From contig JBFOMB010000044.1 in the NCBI GenBank assembly GCA_040830545.1, positions 1-31,735 on the forward strand: a stretch of DNA of 31,735 bases, read 5' to 3'. The notes under the pieces are model-generated. The model had not been told where the DNA came from and searched no databases. It saw only the letters and a program-made list of their open reading frames with translations. Below, in pieces: positions 23,599 through 31,735 of the stretch. This stretch comes from HXMU1420-2 sp040830545 (GTDB taxonomy: Bacteria; Pseudomonadota; Alphaproteobacteria; Rhodobacterales; Rhodobacteraceae). A program made the position numbers and the translations under genes. The number at the start of each line of letters is the position of its first letter. The stretch's first letter is position 1.

Positions 23599-23958
23599 AT
23601 GGCACTGACATCTTCGGTCCCGGTGTTCCGGGTGTCTGACTATGACCGCGCGCGGGCCTTCTGGCGGGACGTGCTGGGGTTCACAGTGGTGGAAGAGGCG
23701 GGCGAGCCTGTGACCGGGTTCGGCATCTACCGCCGCGACACAGCTCAGGTGTTTCTGGTCGCGTGGGACGGGCCCGAGGCGGCGTATGACCGCTGGCGGG
23801 CCTATTTTCACACGGACGATCTGGGTGCGCTACAGGCAGAGCTCGATGCGGTCAAAGCCACCTACAATGGGCCGGTCACAACGGAATACGGCATGAGTGA
23901 GATCGAAGTCACGGACCCCGATGGGAACGTGGTCTGTTTTGGGATGGATGCCGGATGA
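23599..23958 (+). CDS. VOC-superfamily (glyoxalase/bleomycin-resistance-like) protein
   Basis: A 119-residue single-domain protein of the vicinal oxygen chelate fold. The first beta-alpha unit reads SVPVFRVSDYDRARAFWRDV, with GF following, and the second half ends VTDPDGNVVCFG, both standard for the family. Such proteins are metal-dependent lyases, dioxygenases or drug-binding proteins; nothing here fixes the substrate. The sequence resembles bleomycin-resistance-type members, which bind ligand without catalysis. A GGAAAGGAGAG site precedes the ATG at 23599. Its stop overlaps the next start by four bases (ATGA), implying coupled translation with the DUF6446-like gene. Confidence 0.85.
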   Translation: MALTSSVPVFRVSDYDRARAFWRDVLGFTVVEEAGEPVTGFGIYRRDTAQVFLVAWDGPEAAYDRWRAYFHTDDLGALQAELDAVKATYNGPVTTEYGMSEIEVTDPDGNVVCFGMDAG

Positions 23959-24485
23959 GCGGACGTATCGTAGGGATTTTCATCATGGTGGCAGCACTGG
24001 CGGCCGGGGCGGCCCTGTATTACCTGCAAATCTATGGCTTCTATCAGGAAGTCGCGGATACCGATGCGCCCGAGATTCAGTTGGTGAATTTGGCCACCGG
24101 TACGCCGGAACCGATCCTTTATGACAATTTCCAAGCCATCGACGCTGAAAGCTCGCCGATCCGCTACCGGGCGTGTTTCACCACCTCGCACGGGCATCCG
24201 ATGCTGACGGAAACCTACGAACTGCTGGAGGACATCGATCCCAGAAACGCGCCGGGTTGGTTTGATTGCTTCAATGCCGAGGCCATTGCCGCAGATTTGG
24301 ACAGCGGCGCAGCATTGCTGTTCCTGGGGCAGAAGAACGTACATTTCGGCGTGGACCGTGTTGTTGCCATCCACGAGGATGGGCGTGGTTGGGTCTGGCA
24401 CGAGCTGAACGATTGCGGTGAAAAGGCTTATGACGGCACTGTTGTGGGCGAGGAATGCCCGGCCCGACCCAAAACGACGGAGTAA
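23955..24485 (+). CDS. DUF6446-like single-pass membrane protein
   Basis: The product is 176 residues of unknown function. One N-terminal membrane helix (about 5-25, IVGIFIMVAALAAGAALYYL) is followed by a periplasmic domain with four cysteines (in YRACFTT, WFDCFNA, NDCGEKA and GEECPAR). I associate this sequence with the DUF6446 family, conserved between glyQ and glyS in Rhodobacteraceae. Related entries are sometimes labelled histidine kinase, but no kinase motif is visible. It overlaps the VOC gene by four bases and is three bases before gltS, so these three plus glyS form a tight plus-strand run. Assignment to the family is from memory of its pattern and location. Confidence 0.75.
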   Translation: MSGRIVGIFIMVAALAAGAALYYLQIYGFYQEVADTDAPEIQLVNLATGTPEPILYDNFQAIDAESSPIRYRACFTTSHGHPMLTETYELLEDIDPRNAPGWFDCFNAEAIAADLDSGAALLFLGQKNVHFGVDRVVAIHEDGRGWVWHELNDCGEKAYDGTVVGEECPARPKTTE

Positions 24486-24488
24486 CGC

Positions 24489-25703
24489 GTGTCCGCCGTG
24501 ATCCATATCCCGGATTTCATCACCGTGACCCTTGGGTTCGCGGTGTTCCTGACGGGCGCGCACCTCAATCGTCAATTTGCGGTGCTGCGACAGTTCAACA
24601 TTCCCGAACCGGTCACAGGCGGGCTGCTTGCGGCGGTTTTCGTGTTGCTGGTCTACATGCTGACCGGGCGCGAGATTTCCTTTGAACTGCAATCGCGTGA
24701 CTTTTTCCTTGTCCTGTTCTTCGCCGGGATCGGCCTGAATGCGCGGCTGAGCGATCTGATCGCGGGCGGCAAGCCCCTGTTGATCCTGTTGGTGCTGACG
24801 CTGGCCACGATCCTGATGCAGAACGTCATTGGTGCGATTGGGGCTGCAATGTTTGGCTATCCGGCACAGGCTGGTGTCCTGTTCGGCTCTGCCGCGTTGA
24901 TCGGTGGGCACGGCACGGCCATTGCGTGGGCGCCCGAAGTTGAGGCCGCAACCGGTTTGGAAGGCGCGACCGAGCTGGGCGTGGCCGTGGCAACGTTGGG
25001 TCTGGTGCTGGCGGCCTTGGTTGGCGGCCCCATCGCCCGCTTCCTGGTGGAGCGCAACAATCTGACACCCGCGCGTCCAGATGCCCCAAGCGCAGTTGGC
25101 CTGCCGCACGCGCACGAGGACGAACCGACCGCAACCATCGACCACCTGACGGTCATGCGCGTCCTGCTGAATTTGAACATCGCGATCCTTTTGGGTTTCC
25201 TCGCCAGCGAGGCGATCACCGCGATGGGCCTGAAACTGCCTCTGTTTGTGCCTTGCCTGATCATGGGCATCCTGATTGCCAACCTGCGCAGTTGGCTGGC
25301 CCCATCCGCACCACCTGTTGCGGGCACGCCGTCGCTCGCCCTGATCTCGGAATTCGCGCTGGGGGCGTTTCTGGCCATGTCGCTGATGAGCCTGCAACTC
25401 TGGACCATTGCGGAGCTTGGCATTGCCATTGCGGCCATCCTGACCGCGCAGACACTGTTTGCCGTGGCATTCGTGATTTTCGTCCTGTTCCCGCTGATGG
25501 GCCGGGGCTATCGCGCGGCCGTTCTGGCCGCTGGTTTTGGCGGCTTTGCCCTGGGCGCGACCCCCACCGCGATCGCCAACATGACCGCCGTGACAAAGAG
25601 ATATGGGCCGTCACCGCTGGCCTTTGTCATTTTGCCGCTTGTATCCGCCTTTTTCGTCGATATAGCCAATGCCGTTCTCATCCAGTGGGTGATGAGCTTC
25701 TGA
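24489..25703 (+). CDS. gltS: Sodium/glutamate symporter GltS
   Basis: Polytopic inner-membrane protein of 404 residues with about ten to twelve hydrophobic helices. The segments FNIPEPVTGGLLAAVFVLL near the start, FFAGIGLNARLSDL, AALIGGHGTAIAWAPEVEAA and FGGFALGATPTAIANMTAVT are GltS signatures, including the glycine-rich re-entrant loops in both halves. It should import glutamate with sodium. Translation begins at a GTG (24489), three bases after the stop of the DUF6446-like gene, with no other good start. It ends ten bases before glyS. Its presence within the glyQ-glyS interval is probably historical rather than functional. Confidence 0.92.
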   Translation: MSAVIHIPDFITVTLGFAVFLTGAHLNRQFAVLRQFNIPEPVTGGLLAAVFVLLVYMLTGREISFELQSRDFFLVLFFAGIGLNARLSDLIAGGKPLLILLVLTLATILMQNVIGAIGAAMFGYPAQAGVLFGSAALIGGHGTAIAWAPEVEAATGLEGATELGVAVATLGLVLAALVGGPIARFLVERNNLTPARPDAPSAVGLPHAHEDEPTATIDHLTVMRVLLNLNIAILLGFLASEAITAMGLKLPLFVPCLIMGILIANLRSWLAPSAPPVAGTPSLALISEFALGAFLAMSLMSLQLWTIAELGIAIAAILTAQTLFAVAFVIFVLFPLMGRGYRAAVLAAGFGGFALGATPTAIANMTAVTKRYGPSPLAFVILPLVSAFFVDIANAVLIQWVMSF

Positions 25704-25713
25704 AGGACCGACC

Positions 25714-27933
25714 ATGCCCGATCTGTTGATTGAACTCTTCAGCGAGGAAATCCCCGCCCGCATGCAGGCGCGCGCCGCTGAAGACCTGAAAAAACGTATG
25801 ACCGATGGGCTGGTCGACGCCGGTTTGACCTATGCCGGGGCCGCTGGTTTTGCCACGCCGCGCCGCCTGACGCTGACGGTGCAGGGGGTGAGCGCCGAAA
25901 GCCCGTCCGTCGCCGAGGAACGCAAAGGCCCCAAGGCCGACGCACCGGAAAAGGCCATCGCCGGGTTCCTGCGCGCGACGGGCCTGACCCGCGACCAGTT
26001 GGAAGAACGCGAGACGCCCAAAGGCCCGGTCCTGTTTGCCATGATCCGCAAAGAGGGACGTCCGGCAGAGGACATTGTGGCCGAGGTGCTGGAACAGGTC
26101 ATCCGCAACTTTCCCTGGCCGAAATCCATGCGCTGGGGGGCGGGCAGCCTGCGCTGGGTGCGTCCGTTGCATTCGATCCTGTGCCTGCTGACCGATGACG
26201 CCGGCGCGCGGGTTGTGCCGCTAGATATTGACGGGGTTGTCTCCGGTGACCGTACACGGGGTCATCGCTTCATGGCGCCGGACCCGTTTTCCGTCACATC
26301 TTTCGAGGATTACGAAGCGAAGCTGAAGCGCGCCAATGTGATCCTGAACCCGACCGAGCGAGCCGAACAGATCGAGGCGGCGGCCACAAACCTGGCTTTC
26401 GCGGCGGGTTTGGAGATTGTCGAGGATCGCGGGCTTCTGGCCGAAGTGGCCGGGCTGGTTGAATGGCCGGTCGTGCTGATGGGTGAAATCGACGCAGAGT
26501 TTCTGGACCTGCCACCCGAGGTGCTTCAAACCTCAATGAAGGAACATCAGAAGTTCTTTTCAGTTCGCAACCCGAAAACCGGCCGTATCGAGCGGTTCGT
26601 CACTGTTGCGAACCGCGAAACCACAGACAATGGTGCGACCATTCTGGCTGGCAACCAAAAGGTGCTGTCGGCCCGTCTGGCGGATGCGAAATTCTTCTGG
26701 GAAAACGATCTGCGTACCGCGCGAAGTGACATGAAGATCTGGGCGCAAGCGCTTGAAAATGTGACGTTTCACAACAAACTAGGCTCACAGGCCGACCGCA
26801 TCCGCCGCATCGCTGCCTTAGCGAGCGATCTGGCCCCGGCTTGCGGCGCGGATGCTGATCGCGCGACGGAGGCTGCGGAACTGGCCAAGGCCGACCTGAG
26901 TTCCGAAATGGTCTATGAATTCCCGGAACTACAGGGCCTGATGGGCCGCTACTATATCGCCGCCTCAGGCCGCGATGCAGATGTAGCTGCCGTGGCACAG
27001 GATCACTACTCGCCGCTCGGCCCCTCGGACGACGTGCCAACTGCACCCCTGTCGGTCACCGTGGCTCTTGCCGACAAGCTGGACACGCTGACAGGATTCT
27101 GGGCGATTGACGAAAAACCCACCGGCTCCAAAGATCCTTTTGCGCTGCGGCGGGCCGGGCTGGGCGTGATCCGGCTGGTTCTGGAAAACGACTTGTCGAT
27201 CAACCTCGACCGATTTGTCGATGCGCAGTTGGTCCGGCATGCAAGCGCAACCGACCCCAGCATTCCGCATGACAAATTGAGCGACCTTTTGCACGAAATC
27301 GCGGATCACGGCGTGTTTGGCGCGGCCTTCCAATCCGTTTTGAAACGCGCAGATGACGAGGCTCCGAGCGGTTTCGCCGAACTGGAAAGCGCGATACCCG
27401 ACACATCCGACAATCTCCTCGCCTTCCTCCACGACCGCCTCAAGGTCTTCCTGCGCGACGAAGGCATCCGGCACGACATCATTGACGCCTGCCTCGCCAT
27501 GCCCGGCAGCGATGACCTCACGCTGCTGGTCAAACGCGCCCGCGCCCTGAACGCTGGCCTTACCACCGAGGACGGTGAAAACCTGATCCAGGGGTTCCGG
27601 CGCGCCAACAATATCCTGAAGCAGGCCGAGGAACAGGATGGCGTCGAATACAGCTTTGGCGCGGACCGCAAATTCGCGGAAACCGACAGTGAACGCGCGC
27701 TGTTTGACGCGCTGACGACCGCCGAACCAGCAATTGCCGCAGCTATGGAAGCGCAGGATTTCACCGCAGCCATGCACGACCTTGCCACCCTGCGCGGTCC
27801 CATCGACGCATTTTTCGAAGAGGTGCAGGTCAACACGGAAAATGAAACCGTCCGGCGCAACCGCCTGAACCTGCTGCATCAGATCCGCGCCATCTGCCTG
27901 CAGGTCGCTGACCTCACCAAAATCGAAGGCTGA
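25714..27933 (+). CDS. glyS: Glycyl-tRNA synthetase beta subunit
   Basis: Beta subunit of the tetrameric glycyl-tRNA synthetase, responsible for tRNA recognition. The 739 residues are slightly longer than in E. coli. The N-terminal PDLLIELFSEEIPARMQ, RGHRFMAPDPF, LQTSMKEHQKFFSV and FVTVANRETTDNG segments are standard, as is the HD-domain-like VYEFPELQGLMGRYY and the central DKLDTLTGFWAI. The DALR-type anticodon-binding domain ends the protein (after about residue 600, with NRLNLLHQIRAIC near the terminus). GAAGGACCGACC supplies the ribosome-binding site. It ends the run with the VOC, DUF6446-like and gltS genes and is followed by a repeat element. Confidence 0.97.
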   Translation: MPDLLIELFSEEIPARMQARAAEDLKKRMTDGLVDAGLTYAGAAGFATPRRLTLTVQGVSAESPSVAEERKGPKADAPEKAIAGFLRATGLTRDQLEERETPKGPVLFAMIRKEGRPAEDIVAEVLEQVIRNFPWPKSMRWGAGSLRWVRPLHSILCLLTDDAGARVVPLDIDGVVSGDRTRGHRFMAPDPFSVTSFEDYEAKLKRANVILNPTERAEQIEAAATNLAFAAGLEIVEDRGLLAEVAGLVEWPVVLMGEIDAEFLDLPPEVLQTSMKEHQKFFSVRNPKTGRIERFVTVANRETTDNGATILAGNQKVLSARLADAKFFWENDLRTARSDMKIWAQALENVTFHNKLGSQADRIRRIAALASDLAPACGADADRATEAAELAKADLSSEMVYEFPELQGLMGRYYIAASGRDADVAAVAQDHYSPLGPSDDVPTAPLSVTVALADKLDTLTGFWAIDEKPTGSKDPFALRRAGLGVIRLVLENDLSINLDRFVDAQLVRHASATDPSIPHDKLSDLLHEIADHGVFGAAFQSVLKRADDEAPSGFAELESAIPDTSDNLLAFLHDRLKVFLRDEGIRHDIIDACLAMPGSDDLTLLVKRARALNAGLTTEDGENLIQGFRRANNILKQAEEQDGVEYSFGADRKFAETDSERALFDALTTAEPAIAAAMEAQDFTAAMHDLATLRGPIDAFFEEVQVNTENETVRRNRLNLLHQIRAICLQVADLTKIEG

Positions 27934-27988
27934 TCCCTTCATCTTTGTCCAAATACTCTCAGGGGGTATGGGGGATGACATCCCCCAT
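27934..27988. repeat. GC-rich repeat element directly after a stop codon (copy 2)
   Basis: Directly after the glyS stop, CTTCATCTTTGTCCAAATAC parallels the sequence at 19235-19253, and is again followed by a G-rich hairpin. ATGGGGGAT (27968-27976) pairs perfectly with ATCCCCCAT (27980-27988) around a three-base loop. The shared features are a CTTCAT start, a CCAAATACTC core, GGGG and a C-rich return. It may be a transcript 3' end signal; there is no U-tract. Confidence 0.6.
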
Positions 27989-27998
27989 GGCCTGCGTG

Positions 27999-28049
27999 GC
28001 CTGAACGTAAAACAACCTGTGCGCCAGGAGGCGCGCTTTTGGTTCAGGC
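27999..28049 (+). terminator. Nested hairpin between glyS and the dikinase gene
   Basis: GCCTGAAC (27999-28006) and GTTCAGGC (28042-28049) are a perfect inverted repeat enclosing a second hairpin, GCGCC (28021-28025) with GGCGC (28030-28034). GCTTTTGG follows the inner stem, giving a weak terminator-like tail. It could back up termination after glyS or shape the 5' region ahead of the promoter at 28065. Confidence 0.4.
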
Positions 28050-28064
28050 GCGACACCGGCAGAC

Positions 28065-28092
28065 TTGCGCTGACAATAGACCGGCCTATGCT
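28065..28092 (+). promoter_or_regulatory. Candidate promoter of the dikinase gene
   Basis: TTGCGC (28065-28070) and TATGCT (28087-28092) are separated by 16 bases and lie 24 bases before the GTG start at 28116, downstream of the hairpins that follow glyS. The match is moderate, and placement close to the start implies a very short leader. Confidence 0.4.
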
Positions 28093-28115
28093 GCACCGAA
28101 ACATCAGGTGCCGCA

Positions 28116-30692
28116 GTGCAGAACAATCCGAACACCACTCTCATCACCGCCAAAGCGCCGGTCACGGCCAAGACACATGGCGGGCGCGCGAAATGTCTGC
28201 AACGTCTCGTCCGGCTGGACATGTCCGTGCCGCGCACCGTTGCGCTGTCCTTTGACGCGGTGCACCAGATTGCGCAGGGGCATCTGCCCGATCTCGACGC
28301 CATTCTGGCCCAGTTTGACGAAACGGATATCCTGTGCGTGCGCCCGTCCTCCGAGGATCCTGACTGGGGTGGGCCGGGTGCGATCTTGAACATCGGCATG
28401 AACGCAGCGCGCCACGCGGAATTGGCCGAAACACTGGGGCCGCGTGCAGCCGATACGCTTTACCTGCGCTTTGTGCAGGCCTATGCGGTCCACGTTGCCC
28501 GACTGGACCCCGACGCGTTCGAGGAGATCGACACTTCTGCGCCAGACGCGTTGGACCAGATGCTGCGCGCCTATGAGGACGAGGCGGAAGAGCCGTTCCC
28601 CGCCGCCATCCGCACGCAGCTGGCAGGTGTTTTGCGCTCCATGGCCCGCGCCTGGGAAGGCACGTCTGCCCGCCTGTTGCGACAGGCACGGGGGGCACCG
28701 CCGGATGCGGGGCTGGGATTGGTCATTCAAAAGATGATCCCGGGGCTGGGGCGTGGAGAATGCGGTTCTGGCGTGTTGCAGCTGGTCAACTCCGCTTCGG
28801 GTCTCCAGCAGATCACCGGACGATACCTGAGCCAGAGCCAGGGCCGTGACGCTTTGCAAGCCGGGGGCAAGGCGCTGTTTCTGGAGCGCGACCCACGCGG
28901 CGCATCGCTGGAGGAACTCGCACCCGAGGCGTTTGCACGCCTGAAGGAAGACGCGGCGCTGATGCGTGCCCGCCTGCGCGAGGAAATGCAGGTCGAGTTC
29001 GTGTTGGAAAACGGCAATGTGCACATTCTGGACGGTGTGCGCGTGCAACGCTCTGCCGCTGCCGCCCTACATATCGCGGTGCGTCTGGCCAAGGACAAGA
29101 TCATCGCGCCTGCCGAGGCGGTGATGCGAATCGAACCTCGTGCCCTGAATGAACTGCTCCACCATCAGGTCAGCCCGGAGGCCAAGCGTGATGTCGTGGG
29201 TACAGGTATCGCGGCCAGCCCAGGCGCTGCCACGGGCCGCCTGGTGTTCAATGCAACCGAAGCGCAGGCCAGCGCCGCCCGTGGGGAGTCTTGTATCCTC
29301 GTGCGCCGCGAAACCTCGCCCGAGGACATTCGCGGCATGCATGCCTCCAATGCGGTTCTGACGGAGCGGGGCGGGATGACAAGCCATGCGGCGGTGATCG
29401 GGCGCGGCTTGGGTCTGCCCTGCATCGTGGGTGCGTCGTCCATGCGGTTTCAGACGGGCAAGGAGCGCCTGACCTCCCAGGACGGGCGCGTGTTTCGGGC
29501 CGGAGATGTTCTGACCATTGACGGGACGTCCGGGCAGATACTGACCGGCGAGCCGGACCTGCTGGAACCGGTGTTGGATGACAGCTTTACCACGTTCATG
29601 GCCTGGGCTGACGAACATCGTGACATCGGCATCCGCGCCAACGCGGACACGCCCGCTGACGCACAGACCGCGCGTAATTTCGATGCGCAGGGCATCGGAT
29701 TGTGCCGGACGGAGCATATGTTTTTCGAACCCGGTCGCCTCACGGTGATGCGTGAGATGATCTTTGCAGAAACCAGCGAGGATCGTGCCACGGTGCTGGA
29801 CCGTCTGTTGCCGATGCAACGTAACGACTTTGCGCAGCTGTTCCGCATCATGGAAGGCAAACCGGTCTGTATCCGCCTGTTTGACCCACCTTTGCATGAA
29901 TTCCTTCCGGTCACCCGGTCAGGCCAGCGTGAACTGGCCGAGGCGTTGGACATTCCGCTGAGCGACGTCACCCGCCGCGTCGAAGCGATGGGGGAATACA
30001 ATCCGATGCTGGGTCTGCGTGGTGTCCGACTGGGCGTGACAGTGCCCGAGATTTACGACATGCAGGCCCGGGCGATTTTCGAAGCCACGATAGAGGCCAG
30101 CCGCGATGGTGCGCCTGTGGTGCCGGAAATCATGATCCCGCTGGTCAGCGCAAAGCGTGAGGTGGAACTGGTCAAGGCACGTGTCGATGCCGTGGCTGCA
30201 GCGGTCAAATCGGAAAAGAGCCGTGATTTCGACTATCGCCTGGGTGTCATGGTTGAAACACCGCGGGCCTGCCTGCGCGCCGACGACATCGCGCCGCACA
30301 CCTCGTTTCTGAGTTTTGGCACCAATGACCTGACCCAGATGACATACGGGCTCAGCCGCGACGACGCCGGACGGTTCATGTCGGCCTACGTCCAGCAAGG
30401 CGTCTTTCCCGAGGATCCGTTCCACATGCTGGATGTGGAAGGCGTTGGGGAACTGTTGCGGATCGGGGCCGAAAAAGGGCGCCAGACGCAGCCTGATGTG
30501 ACCTTGTCCATCTGTGGGGAACATGGCGGCAATCCCGAATCAATCGCGTTTTGTCGCGAGGCGGGGTTCGACTATGTCTCGTGCTCGCCGTTCCGGGTTC
30601 CGGTGGCGCGTCTTGCCGCAGCCCAGCTGGCAATCGCTCACAAGATGCAGGGCGAAGACACAAAATCCGGCGATATCTTGTATGATTCGTAA
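28116..30692 (+). CDS. ppdK: Pyruvate phosphate dikinase-like enzyme with divergent nucleotide-binding half
   Basis: Canonical PPDK interconverts ATP, Pi and pyruvate with AMP, PPi and PEP. The 858 residues keep the central phosphohistidine domain (GGMTSHAAVIGRGLGLPC, His424) and the C-terminal PEP/pyruvate barrel (GIGLCRTEHMFF, EYNPMLGLRGVRLG, SFGTNDLTQMTYGLSRDD, GEHGGNPES and Cys823 in YVSCSPFRVP). The N-terminal ATP-grasp half departs from the family: GGRAK (Arg24) where GGKGA is usual, CVRPSSEDPDW in place of the VRSGAPVSMPG loop, and NSASGLQQITGRYL where the family has NPSTGE...GEYL, so two expected acidic ligands seem lost. It starts at a GTG with no better alternative. It could be an active dikinase with altered nucleotide handling, or a PEP-binding paralogue. 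Confidence 0.8.
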   Translation: MQNNPNTTLITAKAPVTAKTHGGRAKCLQRLVRLDMSVPRTVALSFDAVHQIAQGHLPDLDAILAQFDETDILCVRPSSEDPDWGGPGAILNIGMNAARHAELAETLGPRAADTLYLRFVQAYAVHVARLDPDAFEEIDTSAPDALDQMLRAYEDEAEEPFPAAIRTQLAGVLRSMARAWEGTSARLLRQARGAPPDAGLGLVIQKMIPGLGRGECGSGVLQLVNSASGLQQITGRYLSQSQGRDALQAGGKALFLERDPRGASLEELAPEAFARLKEDAALMRARLREEMQVEFVLENGNVHILDGVRVQRSAAAALHIAVRLAKDKIIAPAEAVMRIEPRALNELLHHQVSPEAKRDVVGTGIAASPGAATGRLVFNATEAQASAARGESCILVRRETSPEDIRGMHASNAVLTERGGMTSHAAVIGRGLGLPCIVGASSMRFQTGKERLTSQDGRVFRAGDVLTIDGTSGQILTGEPDLLEPVLDDSFTTFMAWADEHRDIGIRANADTPADAQTARNFDAQGIGLCRTEHMFFEPGRLTVMREMIFAETSEDRATVLDRLLPMQRNDFAQLFRIMEGKPVCIRLFDPPLHEFLPVTRSGQRELAEALDIPLSDVTRRVEAMGEYNPMLGLRGVRLGVTVPEIYDMQARAIFEATIEASRDGAPVVPEIMIPLVSAKREVELVKARVDAVAAAVKSEKSRDFDYRLGVMVETPRACLRADDIAPHTSFLSFGTNDLTQMTYGLSRDDAGRFMSAYVQQGVFPEDPFHMLDVEGVGELLRIGAEKGRQTQPDVTLSICGEHGGNPESIAFCREAGFDYVSCSPFRVPVARLAAAQLAIAHKMQGEDTKSGDILYDS

Positions 30693-30836
30693 CGTAACGC
30701 CTTGAAAAACGGTTCACAGTTTCGTGCTGGTCGCAAGCCGGAAAAGCCCGCTTGCTGGACCATTCTGACGATTTGAGTTAATCCGGTCGAAATCGCGCCG
30801 CATTATGATGCACTGGCGCTGCCCTGGGGGTGATTG

Positions 30837-31505
30837 ATGAAACGTTTTGGAATTGCTTTGGCAATGGTGTTTGCCTGTGTGTCTGCGCCCGCCATGTCGA
30901 CCGAATTTGACGATGGCAAACTGATTGCGCGTGGCGACGGGATCACATTTGGCAAGAGTGATGGGACTACCTCCGGAAAGGGTGTTTCGTTCAAGAACAT
31001 GCTGAGCCGGATCAAGACCGGCAAGCCGCCGCAGGCGAGTGATGTGCAGTATACGTTCCAGTGGATCGACGCACAGCCGATGCCGACCGGCGATGCAGAA
31101 TTCAAGTGCCTGGCCGAGGCGTTGTATTTCGAGGCGCGTGGTGAAACCGTGCGCGGCCAGTTTGCCGTGGCTGAGGTGATTGTGAACCGTGCCCGCAGCA
31201 GCCTGTTCCCCGACACGGTTTGCGGCGTGATCTCGCAAGGCAACACCGGGCGGCGGTATCAGTGCCAGTTCACTTACAAGTGTGACGGCTACAAGGATGT
31301 GATTGCCGAGAAGGGCGCCTATGCCCGTGTGTCCAAAGTGGCGCGCGCAGTGCTGGATGGCCATTCGGGCAACCTGACGGACGGTGCCACCTACTATCAC
31401 ACCAACGCCGTGCGCCCGTCCTGGAGCCGCCGGTTCACGCGCACGACGGCCATCGGTGTACACTATTTCTACCGTCGCCACGATCAGCGCGTCAGCACCG
31501 AATAA
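30837..31505 (+). CDS. Secreted cell-wall hydrolase, SleB/CwlJ family
   Basis: Likely a periplasmic peptidoglycan lytic enzyme of 222 residues. A signal peptide (1-20, MKRFGIALAMVFACVSAPAM) is followed by a variable, Gly/Lys-rich stretch (22-85) and the Hydrolase_2 domain from about 88: CLAEALYFEARGE, with the likely catalytic Glu99, then GQFAVAEVIVNRA and a C-terminal GATYYHTNAVRPSWSRR. Four cysteines (91, 129, 143, 149) in the domain may form disulfides. SleB and CwlJ act on spore cortex in Bacillus; in non-sporulating alphaproteobacteria the role is general wall remodelling. A G-rich site precedes the ATG at 30837. It follows the dikinase gene by 144 bases with no clear terminator. Confidence 0.88.
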   Translation: MKRFGIALAMVFACVSAPAMSTEFDDGKLIARGDGITFGKSDGTTSGKGVSFKNMLSRIKTGKPPQASDVQYTFQWIDAQPMPTGDAEFKCLAEALYFEARGETVRGQFAVAEVIVNRARSSLFPDTVCGVISQGNTGRRYQCQFTYKCDGYKDVIAEKGAYARVSKVARAVLDGHSGNLTDGATYYHTNAVRPSWSRRFTRTTAIGVHYFYRRHDQRVSTE

Positions 31506-31623
31506 TCCTTCATCATCGCGCAGGTGACGCAGAAACGCGCTGGCAGGACGGGTTTGGACCGATTATGGAGGGCGCGCGCGTCTAAACAGGGCGCGTAAGC
31601 TATCTGTATGGAACGCGACGCTC

Positions 31624-31735
31624 ATGTCTTCTGAAATCCGTCTTGCATTCGCGCACCCGTCTGAACGAGCCGAGGCTACGGCCCGAATTGGTCCACTTGA
31701 TCGCATTTCCGTCCGCGACCACGTGGTCGAGGTGG
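31624..31735 (+). CDS. folB: Start of a probable dihydroneopterin aldolase, cut by the window edge
   Basis: From the ATG at 31624 the frame stays open for 37 codons to the right edge and begins MSSEIRLAFAHPSERA, then IGPLDRISVRDHVVEV. The DRISVRDHVVEV strand resembles the start of the FolB fold, and I associate this longer N-terminus with Rhodobacterales dihydroneopterin aldolases, which cleave dihydroneopterin in folate synthesis. Too little is visible to be sure. No strong ribosome-binding site is apparent. If correct, it would supply the step after FolE2 product processing, although the genes are 16 kb apart. Confidence 0.45.
   Translation, partial: MSSEIRLAFAHPSERAEATARIGPLDRISVRDHVVEV

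Noticed and set aside
23862..25397. 511-residue minus-strand frame opposite gltS and the DUF6446-like gene
   Set aside because: It is Gln/Arg/His-rich antisense sequence, and the plus-strand genes are contiguous and well motivated.
26965..28104. 379-residue minus-strand frame opposite the end of glyS
   Set aside because: It spans the glyS stop and the repeat element; no recognisable protein features.

Overview
The window looks like chromosomal core DNA of an alphaproteobacterium of the order Rhodobacterales (Roseobacter group). The evidence is high G+C coding DNA, the order ftsY / EamA transporter / yciB, a SAM-II riboswitch ahead of metZ, a DUF6446-type gene between glyQ and glyS, and Rhodobacteraceae-style GC-rich repeats just after stop codons. 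The assignment rests on recognised families and gene order, not on a database search. I see no phage, insertion sequence, CRISPR array, rRNA or tRNA gene. No stretch above 300 bases lacks a gene.

Layout. 1-3104: purD (minus strand, C-terminus off the left edge) is divergent from a HAD hydrolase gene that overlaps xseA by four bases. 3147-3203: a pair of inverted repeats at the convergent end of xseA. 3214-4729 (minus): a small secreted four-cysteine protein and an AlkB-type membrane alkane hydroxylase. 4929-10296 (plus): a NuoE-NuoF fusion of the formate dehydrogenase beta-subunit type, a YhhN-family membrane protein, ftsY, an EamA transporter and yciB. 10374-12313: a MetE/UROD-like protein of unknown function and a convergent alpha/beta hydrolase. 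12403-15132: a probable promoter, SAM-II riboswitch and attenuator, then metZ, then folE2 with a strong terminator. 15355-19233: a histone H1/PhaF-like Lys-Ala-Pro protein, trkH, and a ThDP-dependent decarboxylase. 19334-21088 (minus): an exported SPOR-like / peptidoglycan-binding protein with an apparently dead trypsin fold. 21259-27933: glyQ and glyS separated by five genes (FkbM methyltransferase, MarC on the minus strand, VOC protein, DUF6446-like protein, GltS). 28116-31735: a divergent pyruvate phosphate dikinase, a SleB-type cell-wall hydrolase, and the start of a probable folB.

Much of the content is housekeeping: purines (purD), repair (xseA), protein targeting (ftsY), translation (glyQ, glyS), methionine (metZ), folate/pterin precursors (folE2, probable folB), potassium uptake (trkH) and envelope (yciB, SleB hydrolase). 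The least ordinary items are the complete SAM-II attenuator, the pseudoprotease, the dikinase paralogue with an altered ATP-grasp half, the MetE-like protein that keeps apparent zinc ligands, and the formate dehydrogenase beta subunit with no catalytic subunit beside it. I found no convincing wholly new multi-gene system.
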